A stretch of DNA of 64,000 nt, taken from NCBI RefSeq assembly GCF_051014685.1, contig NW_027478517.1, positions 806,001-870,000 of the forward strand. The letters are read 5' to 3'. The stretch is from Ptiloglossa arizonensis (Eukaryota > Arthropoda > Insecta > Hymenoptera > Colletidae). Positions 37,705 to 50,126 of this stretch are shown here, in pieces. Each line of letters begins with the position of its first letter. Within the stretch, counting starts at the first letter, position 1. The position numbers and the translations under genes were made by a program. The notes under the pieces were generated by a model that made no database searches, was not told where the DNA came from, and saw nothing but the letters and a program-made list of their open reading frames with translations.

Positions 37705-39108
37705 AACAAATTTTTCGCAATTCTGCTGCTCCAAACGCTTAACCAGAACGGCATAGGGAAAAAATACACATACCGTTGTAATCGAGCGAGTTTCTACTTT
37801 CAGATGCAATAGGAATTTTTGGGTTAGGTCAATCCGCTCGCGAGATATGGGAGTTTGAAGCTAAGAAATGGTTGAGAAGACAACAAATTTTTCGCAATTC
37901 TGCTGCTCCAAACGCTTAACCAGAATGGCCTAGGGAAGAAATACATATACCGTTGTAATCGGGCGAGTTTCTACTTTTAGATGCAATAGGAATTTTTGGG
38001 TTAGGTCAATCCGCTCGCGAGATATGGGAGTTTGAAGCTAAGAAATGGTTGAGAAGACAACAAATTTTTCGCACTTCTGCTGCTCCAAACGCTTAACCAG
38101 AATGGCCTAGGGAAGAAATACATATACCGTTGTAATCGGGCTAGTTTCTACTTTCAGATGCAATAGGAACTTTTGGGTTTGTTCAATCCGTTCGCGAGAT
38201 ATGGGAGTTTGAAGCTAAGAAATGGTTGAGAAGGTATCAAATTTTTCGCACTTCTGCTGGTCCAAAAGCTTAACCAGAATGGCCTAGGGAAAAAATACAT
38301 ATACCGTTGTATTCGGGCGAGTTTCTACTTTCAGACGCAGCAGGAATTTTTCGGTTAGGTCAATCCGTTCGCGAGATATGGAAGTTTGAAGCTAAGAAAT
38401 GGTTGAGAAGGTAACAAATTTTTCGCACTTCTGCTGGTCCAAAAGCTTAACCAGAATGGCCTAGGGAAAAAATACACATACCGTTGTAATCGGGCGAGTT
38501 TCTTCTTTCAGACGCAGCAGGAATTGTTGGGTTTGTTCAGTCGGTTCGCGAGATATGGGAGTTTGAAGCTAAGAAATGGTTGACGAGAAAACAAATTTTT
38601 CGCAATTCTGCTGCTCCAAACGCTTAACCAGAACGGCATAGGGAAAAAAAAACACATACCGTTGTAATCGAGCGAGTTTCTACTTTCAGATGCAATAGGA
38701 TTTTTTGGGTTAGGTCAATCCGCTCGCGAGATATGGGAGTTTGAAGCTAAGAAATGGTTGAGAAGGTAACAAATTTTTCGCACTTCTGCTGGTCCAAAAG
38801 CTTAACCAGAATGGCCTAGGGAAAAAATACACATACCGTTGTAATCGGGCGAGTTTCTTCTTTCAGACGCAGCAGGAATTGTTGGGTTTGTTCAATCGGT
38901 TCGCGAGATACGGGAGTTTGAAGCTAAGAAATGGTTGACGAGAAAACAAATTTTTCGCAATTCTGCTGCTCCAAACGCTTAACCAGAACGGCATAGGGAA
39001 AAAATACACATACCGTTGCAATCGAGCGAGTTTCTACTTTCAGATGCAATAGGAATTTTTGGGTTAGGTCAATCCGTTCGCGAGATATGGGAGTTTGAAG
39101 CTAAGAAA
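37705..39108 (+). repeat. 10-monomer duplication (1,775-bp offset), right copy
   Basis: Partner of 35,930-37,334. It has its own changes, such as GGGAAAAAAAAACAC near 38,641 and TTCAGTCGG near 38,536. Confidence 0.75.
38899..38915 (+). other. Complete CENP-B box core match (9/9)
   Basis: Same domain C subtype but with TTCTTTCAGACGC upstream in place of the CGGACGC form. It lies in the right-hand copy of the 10-monomer duplication. Confidence 0.45.
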
Positions 39109-42100
39109 TGTTTGAGGAGGCAACAAATTTTTCGCATTTCTGCTGCTCCAATCGCTTAACCAGATTGGCCTAGGGAAAAAATGCACTTACCGTTGTAATC
39201 GGGCGAGTTTCTACTTTCAGGCGCAACAGGAATTTTTGGGTTTGGTCAATCCGTTCGCGAGAAATGTGAGTTTGAAGCTAAGAAATGGTTGAGAAGACAA
39301 CAAATTTTTCGCAATTCTGCTGCCCCAAACGCTTAACAAGAATGGCCTAGGGAAAAAATACACATACCGTTGTAATCGGGCGAGTTTCTACTTTCAGGCG
39401 CAGCAGGAATTTTTGGGTTTGTTGAATCGGTTCGCGAGATATGGGAGTTTGAAGCTAAGAAATGGTTGAGAAGACAACAAATTTTTCACACTTCTGCTGC
39501 TCCAAAGGCTTAACCAGAGTGGCCTAGGGGAAAAATACACACACCGTTGTCATCGGGCGAGTTTCTACATTCAGATGCAATAGGAATTTTTGGGTTAGGT
39601 CAATCCGTTCGCGAGATATGAGAGATTGAAACTAAGAAATGGTTGAGAAGGCAACAAATTTTTCGCACTTCTGCTGCTCCAAACGCTTAACCAGAATGGC
39701 CTAGGGATAAAATACGCATACCCTTGTAATTGGGCGAGTTACTTCTTTCAGGCGTAGCAGGAATTTTTGGGTTTGGTCAATCCGTTCGCGAGATATGGGA
39801 GTTTGAAGACAAGAAATGGTTGAGAAGACAACAAATTTTTCGCAATTCTGCTGCTCCAAACGCTTAACAAGAATGGCCTAGGGAAAAAATACACATACCG
39901 TTGTAATCAGGCGAGTTTCTACTTTCAGGTGCAATAGGAATTTTAGGGTTAGGTCTATCTGTTCGCGAGACATGGGAGTTTGAAGCTAAGAAATGGTTGA
40001 GAAGACAACAAATTTTTCGCAATTCTGCTGCTCCAAACGCTTAACCAGAACGGCATAGGGAAAAAATACACATACCGTTGTAATCGGGCGAGTTTCTACT
40101 TTCAGATGCAATAGGAATTTTTGGGTTAGGTCAATCCGTTTGCGAGATATGGGAGTTTGAAGCTAAGAAATGGTTGAGAATGTAACAAATTTTTCGCACT
40201 TCTGCTGGTCCAAAAGCTTAACCAGACTGGCCTAGGGAAAAAATACACATACCCTTGTAATTGGGCGAGTTACTTCTTTCAGGCGTAGCAGGAATTTTTG
40301 GGTTAGGTCAATCCGTTCGCGAGATATGGGAGTTTGAAGCTAAGAAATGTTTGAGGAGGCAACAAATTTTTCGCATTTCTGCTGCTCCAATCGCTTAACC
40401 AGATTGGCCTAGGGAAAAAATGCACTTACCGTTGTAATCGGGCGAGTTTCTACTTTCAGGCGCAACAGGAATTTTTGGGTTTGGTCAATCCGTTCGCGAG
40501 ATATGTGAGTTTGAAGCTAAGAAATGGTTGAGAAGACAACAAATTTTTCGCAATTCTGCTGCCCCAAACGCTTAACAAGAATGGCCTAGGGAAAAAATAC
40601 ACACACCGTTGTAATCGGGCGAGTTTCTACTTTCAGACGCAGCAGGAATTTTTGGGTTAGGTCAATCCGTTCGCGAGATATGGGAGTTTGAAGCTAAGAA
40701 ATGGTTGAGAAGGTAACAAATTTTTCCCACTTCTGCTGGTCCAAAAGCTTAACCAGAATGTCCTAGGGAAAGAATACACATACCGTTGTAATCGGGCGAG
40801 TTTCTACTTTCAGACGCAGCAGGAATTTTTGGGTTTGTTGAATCGGTTCGCGAGATATGGGAGTTTGAAGCTAAGAAATGGTTGAGAAGACAACAAATTT
40901 TTCACACTTCTGCTGCACCAAAGGCTTAACCAGAGTGGCCTAGGGGAAAAATACACACACCGTTGTCATCGGGCGAGTTTCTACATTCAGATGCAATAGG
41001 AATTTTTGGGTTAGGTCAATCCGTTCGCGAGATATGAGAGATTGAAACTAAGAAATGGTTGAGAAGGCAACAAATTTTTCGCACTTCTGCTGCTCCAAAC
41101 GCTTAACCAGAATGGCCTAGGGATAAAATACGCATACCGTTGTAATCGGGCGAGTTTCTACTTTCAGACGCAACAGGAATATGTGGGTTTGGTCAATCCG
41201 TTCGCGAGATATGTGAGTTTGAAGCTAAGAAATGGTTGAGAAGACAACAAATTTTTCGCAATTCTGCTGCCCCAAACGCTTAACAAGAATGGCCTAGGGA
41301 AAAAATACACATACCGTTGTAATCGGGCGAGTTTCTACTTTCAGATGCAATAGGAATTTTTGGGTTAGGTCAATCCGTTCGCGAGATATGGGAGTTTGAA
41401 GCTAAGAAATGGTTGAGAATGTAACAAATTTTTCGCACTTCTGCTGGTCCAAAAGCTTAACCAGAATGGCCTAGGGAAAAAATACACATACCGTTGTAAT
41501 CGGGCGAGTTTCTTCTTTCAGACGCAGCAGGAATATGTGGGTTTGTTCAATCGGTTCGCGAGATATGGGAGTTTGAAGCTAAGAAATGGTTGACGAGAAA
41601 ACAAATTTTTCGCAATTCTGCTGCTCCAAACGCTTAACCAGAACGGCATAGGGAAAAAATACACATACCGTTGTAATCGAGCGAGTTTCTACTTTCAGAT
41701 GCAATAGGATTTTTTGGGTTAGGTCAATCCGCTCGCGAGATATGGGAGTTTGAAGCTAAGAAATGGTTGAGAAGGTTACAAATTTTTCGCACTTCTGCTG
41801 GTCCAAAAGCTTAACCAGAATGGCCTAGGGAAAAAATACACATACCGTTGTAATCGGGCGAGTTTCTTCTTTCAGACGCAACAGGAATATGTGGGTTTGG
41901 TCAATCCGTTCGCGAGATATGTGAGTTTGAAGCTAAGAAATGGTTGAGAAGACAACAAATTTTTCGCAATTCCGCTGCCCCAAACGCTTAACAAGAATGG
42001 CCTAGGGAAAAAATACACATACCGTTGTAATCGGGCGAGTTTCTACTTTCAGACGCAGCAGGAATTTTTGGGTTAGGTCAATCCGTTCGCGAGATATGGG

Positions 42101-42154
42101 AGTTTGAAGCTAAGAAATGGTTGAGAAGGTAACAAATTTTTCGCACTTCTGCTG

Positions 42155-43500
42155 GTCCAAAAGCTTACCCAGAATGGCCTAGGGGAAAAATACACATAAC
42201 GTTGCAACCGGACGAGTTTAAGGTTTCAGATGCAAAAGGAATTTTTGGGTTAGGTCAATCCGTTCGCGAGATATGGGAGTTTGAAGCCAAGAAATGGTTG
42301 AGAAGACAACAAATTTTTCGCAATTCTGCTGCTCCAAACGCTTAACAAGAATGGCCTAGGGAAAAAATACACATACCGTTGTAATCAGGCGAGTTTCTAC
42401 TTTCAGGTGCAATAGGAATTTTTGGGTTAGGTCAATCCGCTCGCGAGATATGGGAGTTTGAAGCTAAGAAATGGTTGAGAAGGTAACAAATTTTTCGCAC
42501 TTCTGCTGGTCCAAAAGCTTCACCAGAATGGCCAAGGGAAAAAATACACATACCGTTGTAATCGGGCGAGTTTCTACTTTCAGATGCAATAGGAATTTTT
42601 GGGTTAGGTCATTCCGTTCGCGAGATATGGGAGTTTGAAACTAAGAAATGGTTGAGAGGACAACAAATTTTTCGCAATTCCGCTGCCCCAAACGCTTAAC
42701 CAGAATGGCCTACGGAAAAAATACAATTACCTTTGTAATCGGGCGAGTTTCTTCTTTCAGACGCAACAGGAATATGTGGGTTTGGTCAATCCGTTCGCGA
42801 GATATGTGAGTTTGAAGCTAAGAAATGGTTGTGAAGACAACAAATTTTTCACACTTCTGCTGCTCCAAAGGCTTAACCAGAGTGGCCTAGGGGAAAAATA
42901 CACACACCGTTGTCATCGGGCGAGTTTCTACATTCAGATGCAACACGAATATGTGGGTTTGGTCAATCCGTTCGCGAGATATGTGAGATTGAAGCTAAGA
43001 AATGGTTGAGAAGACAACAAATTTTTCGCAATTCCGCTGCCCCAAACGCTTAACAAGAATGGCCTAGGGAAAAAATTCACATACCGTTGTAATCGGGCGA
43101 GTTTCTACTTTCAGACGCAGCAGGAATTTTTGGGTTAGGTCAATCCGTTCGCGAGATATGGGAGTTTGAAGCTAAGAAATGGTTGAGAAGGTAACAAATT
43201 TTTCGCACTTCTGCTGGTCCAAAAGCTTACCCAGAATGGCCTAGGGGAAAAATACACATAACGTTGCAACCGGACGAGTTTCTAGTTTCAGATGCAAAAG
43301 GAATTTTTGGGTTAGGTCAATCCGTTCGCGAGATATGGGAGTTTGAAGCCAAGAAATGGTTGAGAAGACAACAAATTTTTCGCAATTCTGCTGCTCCAAA
43401 CGCTTAACAAGAATGGCCTAGGGAAAAAATACACATACCGTTGTAATCAGGCGAGTTTCTACTTTCAGGTGCAATAGGAATTTTAGGGTTAGGTCTATCT
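42155..43500 (+). repeat. 6-monomer-offset repeat with CATAACGTTGCAACCGG monomers
   Basis: The rare series GCTTACCCAGAATGG, CATAACGTTGCAACCGGACG and ATGCAAAAGG, then CTTAACAAGAATGG and AATCAGGCGAG, occurs near 42,168 and again 1,062 bp later near 43,230. The left copy has GTTTAAGGTTTCAG where the right copy has GTTTCTAGTTTCAG. Confidence 0.7.
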
Positions 43501-44284
43501 GTTCGCGAGACATGGGAGATTGAAGCTAAGAAATGGTTGAGAAGACAACAAATTTTTCGCAATTCTGCTGCTCCAAACGCTTAACCAGAACGGCATAGGG
43601 AAAAAATACACATACCGTTGTAATCGAGCGAGTTTCTACTTTCAGATGCAATAGGAATTTTTGGGTTAGGTCAATCCGCTCGCGAGATATGGGAGTTTGA
43701 AGCTAAGAAATGGTTGAGAAGGTAACAAATTTTTCGCACTTCTGCTGGTCCAAAAGCTTCACCAGAATGGCCAAGGGAAAAAATACACATACCGTTGTAA
43801 TCGGGCGAGTTTCTACTTTCAGATGCAATAGGAATTTTTGGGTTAGGTCTATCTGTTCGCGAGGCATGGGAGTTTGAAGCTAAGAAATGGTTGAGAAGAC
43901 AACAAATTTTTCGCAATTCTGCTGCTCCAAACGCTTAACCAGAACGGCATAGGGAAAAAATACACAAACCGTTGTAATCGAGCGAGTTTCTACTTTCAGA
44001 TGCAATAGGAATTTTTGGGTTAGGTCAATACGCTCGCGAGATATGGGAGTTTGAAGCTAAGAAATGGTTGACAAGACAACAAATTTTTCACACTTCTGCT
44101 GCTACAAACGCTTAACCAGAATGGCCTAGGGGAAAAATACACATACCGTTGTTATCGGGCGCGTTTCTACTTTCAGATGCAATAGGAATTTTTAGGTTAG
44201 GTTAATCCGTTTGCGAGATATGGGAGTTTGAAGCTAAGAAATGGTTGAGAAGGCAACAAATTTTTCGCACTTCTGCTGCTCCAG

Positions 44285-47200
44285 TCGCTTAACCAGATTG
44301 GCCTAGGGAAAAAATGCACATACCGTTGTAATCGGGCGAGTTTCTACTTTCAGACGCAGCAGGAATTTTTGGGTTTGGTCACTCCGTTCGCGAGATATGT
44401 GAGTTTGAAGCTAAGAAATAGTTGAGAAGACAACAAATTTTTCGCACTTCTGCTGCTACAAACGCTTAACCAGACTGGCCTAGGGAAAAAATACACATAC
44501 TGTTGTAATCGGGCGAGTTACTACTTTCAGGCGCAGCAGGAATTTTTGGGTTTGGTCAATCCGTTCGCGAGATATGTGAGTTTGAAGCTAAGAAATAGTT
44601 GAGAAGACAACAAATTTTTCGCACTTCTGCTGCTACAAACGCTTGACCAGAATGGCCTAGGGGAAAAATACACATACCGTTGTTATCGGGCGCGTTTCTA
44701 CTTTCAGATGCAATAGGAATTTTTAGGTTAGGTTAATCCGTTAGCGAGATATGGGAGTTTGAAGCTAAGAAATGGTTGACAAGACAACAAATTTTTCACA
44801 CTTCTGCTGCCCCAAAAGCTTAACCAGAGTGGCCTAGGGGGAAAGTACACATACCGTTGTCATCGGGCGAGTTTCTACTTTCAGGTGCAATAGGAATTTT
44901 TGGGTTAGGTCAATCCGTTTGCGAGATATGGGAGTTTGAAGCTAAGAAATGGTTGAGAATGTAACAAATTTTTCGCACTTCTGCTGGTCCAAAAGCTTAA
45001 CCAGAATGGCCTAGGGAAAAAATACACATACCGTTGTAACCGGACGAGTTTCTACTTTCAGACGCAACAGGAATTTTTGGGTTAGGTCAATCCGTTCGCG
45101 AGATATGGGAGTTTGAAGCTAAGAAATGGTTGAGAAGGCAACAAATTTTTCGCACTTCTGCTGCTCCAGTCGCTTAACCAGATTGGCCTAGGGAAAAATG
45201 CACATACCGTTGTAATCGGGCGAGTTTCTACTTTCAGACGCAGCAGGAATTTTTGGGTTTGGTCACTCCGTTCGCGAGATATGTGAGTTTGAAGCTAAGA
45301 AATAGTTGAGAAGACAACAAATTTTTCGCAAGTCTGCTGCTCCAAACGCTTACCCAGAATAGCCTAGGGGAAAAATACACATACCGTTGTAACCGGACGA
45401 GTTTCTACTTTCAGATGCAAAGGGAATTTTTGGGTTAGGACAATCCATTCGCGAGATATGGGAGTTTGAAGCCAAGAAATGGTTGAGAAGACAACAAATT
45501 TTTCGCAATTCTGCTGCTCCAAACGCTTAACAAGAATGGCCTAGGGAAAAAATACACATACCGTTGTAATCAGGCGAGTTTCTAGTTTCAGGTGCAATAG
45601 GAATTTTAGGGTTAGGTCTATCTGTTCGCGAGACATGGGAGTTTGAAGCTAAGAAATGGTTGAGAAGACAACAAATTTTTCGCAATTCTGCTGCTCCAAA
45701 CGCTTAACCAGAACGGCATAGGGAAAAAATACACATACCGTTGTAATCGAGCGAGTTTCTACTTTCAGATGCAATAGGAATTTTTGGGTTAGGTCAATAC
45801 GCTCGCGAGATATGGGAGTTTGAAGCTAAGAAATGGTTGAGAAGACAACAACTTTTTCGCACTTCTGCTGCTCCAAACGCTTAACCAGAATGGCCTAGGG
45901 AAGAAATACATATACCGTTGTAATCGGGCGAGTTTCTACTTTCAGATGCAATAGGAAATTTTGGGTTAGGTCAATCCGTTCGCGAGATATGGGAGTTTGA
46001 AGCTAAGAAATGGTTGAGAAGGCAACAAATTTTTCACACTTCTGCTGCTCCAATCGCTTAACCAGACTGGCCTAGGGAAAAAATACACATACTGTTGTAA
46101 TCGGGCGAGTTACTACTTTCAGGCGCAGCAGGAATTTTTGGGTTTGGTCAATCCGTTCGCGAGATATGTGAGTTTGAAGCTAAGAAATAGTTGAGAAGAC
46201 AACAAATTTTTCGCACTTCTGCTGCTACAAACGCTTAACCAGAATGGCCTAGGGGAAAAATACACATACCGTTGTTATCGGGCGCGTTTCTACTTTCAGA
46301 TGCAATAGGAATTTTTAGGTTAGGTTAATCCGTTAGCGAGATATGGGAGTTTGAAGCTAAGAAATGGTTGACAAGACAACAAATTTTTAGCACTTCTGCT
46401 GCTCCAGTCGCTTAACCAGAATGGCCTAGGGGAAAAATACACATACCGTTGCAATCGGGCTAGTTTCTACTTTCAGATGCAATAGGAATTTTAGGGTTAG
46501 GTCAATCCGTTCGCGAGATATGTGAGTTTGAAGCTAAGAAATGGTTGAGAAGACAACAAATTTTTCGCACTTCTGCTGCTCCAATCGCTTAACCAGAATG
46601 GGCTATGGAAAAATACACATACCATTGTAACCGGACGAGTTTCTACTTTCAGATGCAATAGGAATTTTAGGGTTAGGTCTATCTGTTCGCGAGATATGGG
46701 AGTTTGAAGCTAAGAAATGGTTGAGAAGACAACAAATTTTTCGCAATTCTGCTGCTCCAAACGCTTAACCAGAATGGCCTAGGGATAAAATACGCATACC
46801 GTTGTAATCGGACGAGTTTCTGCTTTCAGACGCAACAGGAATATGTGGGTTTCGTCAATCCGTTCGCGAGATATGGGGCTTTGAAGCTAAGAAATGGTTG
46901 ACAAGACAACAAATTTTTTGCACTTCTGCTGCTCCAGTCGCTTAACCAGAATGGCCTAGGGGATCAAAAAAAACATACCGTTGTAATCGAGCGAGTTTCT
47001 ACTTTCAGATGCAATAGGAATTTTTGGTTTAGGTCAATCCGTTCGCGAGATGTGGGAGTTTGAAGCTAAGAAATGGTTGAGAAGACAACAAATTTTTCGC
47101 ACTTCTGCTGCTCCAAACGCTTAACCAGAATAGCCTAGGGAAAAAATACACATACCGTTGGAATCGGGCGAGTTTCTACTTTCAGACACAATAGGAATTT

Positions 47201-47470
47201 TTGGGTTAGGTCAATCCGTTCGCGAGATATGGGAGTTTGAAGCTAAGAAATGTTTGAAGTGGCAACAAATTTTTCGCACTTCTGATGCTCCAATCGCGTA
47301 ACCAGATTGGCCTAGGGAAAAAATGCACATACCTTTATAATCGGGCGAGTTTCTACTTTCAGATGCAGCAGGAATTTTTGGGTTTGGTCAATCCGTTCGC
47401 GAGATGTGTGAGTTTGAAGCTAAGAAATGGTTGACAAGACAACAAATTTTTCGCAATTCTGCTGCTCCAA
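44285..47470 (+). repeat. 18-monomer tandem duplication, left (full) copy, 3,186 bp
   Basis: The segment is exactly 18 x 177 = 3,186 bp and is followed directly by a shortened copy. Matches run at an offset of 3,186 up to about 45,396, then at about 2,832-2,839 to about 46,310, then at 2,656 to the end. Two monomers (about 45,397-45,750) and one monomer (about 46,311-46,487) are therefore present here and absent from the right copy. Confidence 0.82.
46961..46970 (+). other. Rare GGATC-A variant, copy 1
   Basis: CTAGGGGATCAAAAAAAACATACC replaces the usual CTAGGGGAAAAATACACATACC, in segments of 10 bases here. Only three such monomers exist in the window, at mutual offsets of 2,656 and 4,951 bp, which match the two large duplications. 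Confidence 0.85.
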
Positions 47471-50126
47471 TCGCTTAACCAGATTGGCCTAGGGAAAAAA
47501 TGCACATACCGTTGTAATCGGGCGAGTTTCTACTTTCAGACGCAGCAGGAATTTTTGGGTTTGGTCACTCCGTTCGCGAGATATGTGAGTTTGAAGCTAA
47601 GAAATAGTTGAGAAGACAACAAATTTTTCGCACTTCTGCTGCTACAAACGCTTAACCAGACTGGCCTAGGGAAAAAATACACATACTGTTGTAATCGGGC
47701 GAGTTACTACTTTCAGGCGCAGCAGGAATTTTTGGGTTTGGTCAATCCGTTCGCGAGATATGTGAGTTTGAAGCTAAGAAATGGTTGAGAAGACAACAAA
47801 TTTTTCGCACTTCTGCTGCTACAAACGCTTAACCAGAATGGCCTAGGGGAAAAATACACATACCGTTGTTATCGGGCGCGTTTCTACTTTCAGATGCAAT
47901 AGGAATTTTTGGGTTAGGTTAATCCGTTAGCGAGATATGGGAGTTTGAAGCTAAGAAATGGTTGACAAGACAACAAATTTTTCACACTTCTGCTGCCCCA
48001 AAAGCTTAACCAGAGTGGCCTAGGGGGAAAGTACACATACCGTTGTCATCGGGCGAGTTTCTACTTTCAGGTGCAATAGGAATTTTTGGGTTAGGTCAAT
48101 CCGTTTGCGAGATATGGGAGTTTGAAGCTAAGAATGGTTGAGAATGTAACAAATTTTTCGCTCTTCTGCTGGTCCAAAAGCTTAACCAGAATGGCCTAGG
48201 GAAAAAATACACATACCGTTGTAACCGGACGAGTTTCTACTTTCAGACGCAACAGGAATTTTTGGGTTAGGTCAATCCGTTCGCGAGATATGGGAGTTTG
48301 AAGCTAAGAAATGGTTGAGAAGGCAACAAATTTTTCGCACTTCTGCTGCTCCAGTCGCTTAACCAGATTGGCCTAGGGAAAAAATGCGCATACCGTTGTA
48401 ATCGGGCGAGTTTCTACTTTCAGACGCAGCAGGAATTTTTGGGTTTGGTCACTCCGTTCGCGAGATATGTGAGTTTGAAGCTAAGAAATAGTTGAGAAGA
48501 CAACAAATTTTTCGCAAGTCTGCTGCTCCAAACGCTTACCCAGAATAGCCTAGGGGAAAAATACACATACCGTTGTAATCGAGCGAGTTTCTACTTTCAG
48601 ATGCAATAGGAATTTTTGGGTTAGGTCAATACGCTCGCGAGATATGGAAGTTTGAAGCTAAGAAATGGTTGAGAAGACAACAACTTTTTCGCACTTCTGC
48701 TGCTCCAAACGCTTAACCAGAATGGCCTAGGGAAGAAATACATATACCGTTGTAATCGGGCGAGTTTCTACTTTCAGATGCAATAGGAAATTTTGGGTTA
48801 GGTCAATCCGTTCGCGAGATATGGGAGTTTGAAGCTAAGAAATGGTTGAGAAGGCAACAAATTTTTCACACTTCTGCTGCTCCAATCGCTTAACCAGACT
48901 GGCCTAGGGAAAAAATACACATACTGTTGTAATCGGGCGAGTTACTACTTTCAGGCGCAGCAGGAATTTTTGGGTTTGGTCAATCCGTTCGCGAGATATG
49001 TGAGTTTGAAGCTAAGAAATAGTTGAGAAGACAACAAATTTTTCGCACTTCTGCTGCTACAAACGCTTAACCAGAATGGCCTAGGGGAAAAATACACATA
49101 CCGTTGTTTATCGGGCGCGTTTCTACTTTCAGATGCAATAGGAATTTTAGGGTTAGGTCAATCCGTTCGCGAGATATGTGAGTTTGAAGCTAAGAAATGG
49201 TTGAGAAGACAACAAATTTTTCGCACTTCTGCTGCTCCAATCGCTTAACCAGAATGGGCTATGGAAAAATACACATACCATTGTAACCGGACGAGTTTCT
49301 ACTTTCAGATGCAATAGGAATTTTAGGGTTAGGTCTATCTGTTCGCGAGATATGGGAGTTTGAAGCTAAGAAATGGTTGAGAAGACAACAAATTTTTCGC
49401 AATTCTGCTGCTCCAAACGCTTAACCAGAATGGCCTAGGGATAAAATACGCATACCGTTGTAATCGGACGAGTTTCTGCTTTCAGACGCAACAGGAATAT
49501 GTGGGTTTCGTCAATCCGTTCGCGAGATATGGGGCTTTGAAGCTAAGAAATGGTTGACAAGACAACAAATTTTTTGCACTTCTGCTGCTCCAGTCGCTTA
49601 ACCAGAATGGCCTAGGGGATCAAAAAAAACATACCGTTGTAATCGAGCGAGTTTCTACTTTCAGATGCAATAGGAATTTTTGGGTTAGGTCAATCCGTTC
49701 GCGAGATGTGGGAGTTTGAAGCTAAGAAATGGTTGAGAAGACAACAAATTTTTCGCACTTCTGCTGCTCCAAACGCTTAACCAGAATAGCCTAGGGAAAA
49801 AATACACATACCGTTGGAATCGGGCGAGTTTCTACTTTCAGACACAATAGGAATTTTTGGGTTAGGTCAATCCGTTCGCGAGATATGGGAGTTTGAAGCT
49901 AAGAAATGTTTGAAGTGGCAACAAATTTTTCGCACTTCTGATGCTCCAATCGCGTAACCAGATTGGCCTAGGGAAAAAATGCACATACCTTTATAATCGG
50001 GCGAGTTTCTACTTTCAGATGCAGCAGGAATTTTTGGGTTTGGTCAATCCGTTCGCGAGATATGTGAGTTTGAAGCTAAGAAATGGTTGACAAGACAACA
50101 AATTTTTCGCAATTCTGCTGCTCCAA
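47471..50126 (+). repeat. 18-monomer tandem duplication, right copy shortened to 15 monomers
   Basis: Begins where the left copy ends and repeats its landmarks in order: GGTCACTCCG, CATACTGTTGTAATC with GTTACTAC, GGGGGAAAGTACAC, the GGATC-A8 variant, GAAGTGGCAAC and CCAATCGCGTAACC. Each deleted block is a whole number of monomers. The hybrid monomers at the joins are near 48,578 and 49,110-49,150, the second also carrying a +1 GTTGTTTATCGGG. The right edge is 50,127, where CCAATCGC becomes CCAAACGC. Confidence 0.82.

Larger units (their letters stand above)
25321..44284 (+). repeat. Domain C: satellite subtypes with AACGGCATAGGG and CTGGTCCAAAAGCTT
   Basis: The change from B falls inside one monomer near 25,320. 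Beyond it GAAGCTAAG replaces GAAGCCAAG almost everywhere. New linked variants appear: GAACGGCATAGGG, TGCTGGTCCAAAAGCTT, AATCGAGCGAG, AACCGGACGAG, GACGCAGCAGG and GGTAACAAATT. Many monomers lose the CGGG end of the 75-91 site (CGAG or CGGA instead). The domain holds the 3,364-bp duplication pair, a 6-monomer pair and a 10-monomer pair. A marker monomer (CCAGAGTGG with GTCATCGGG) recurs near 39,514, 40,930, 42,877 and 44,824, separated by exactly 8, 11 and 11 monomers. There are no genes. Confidence 0.85.
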
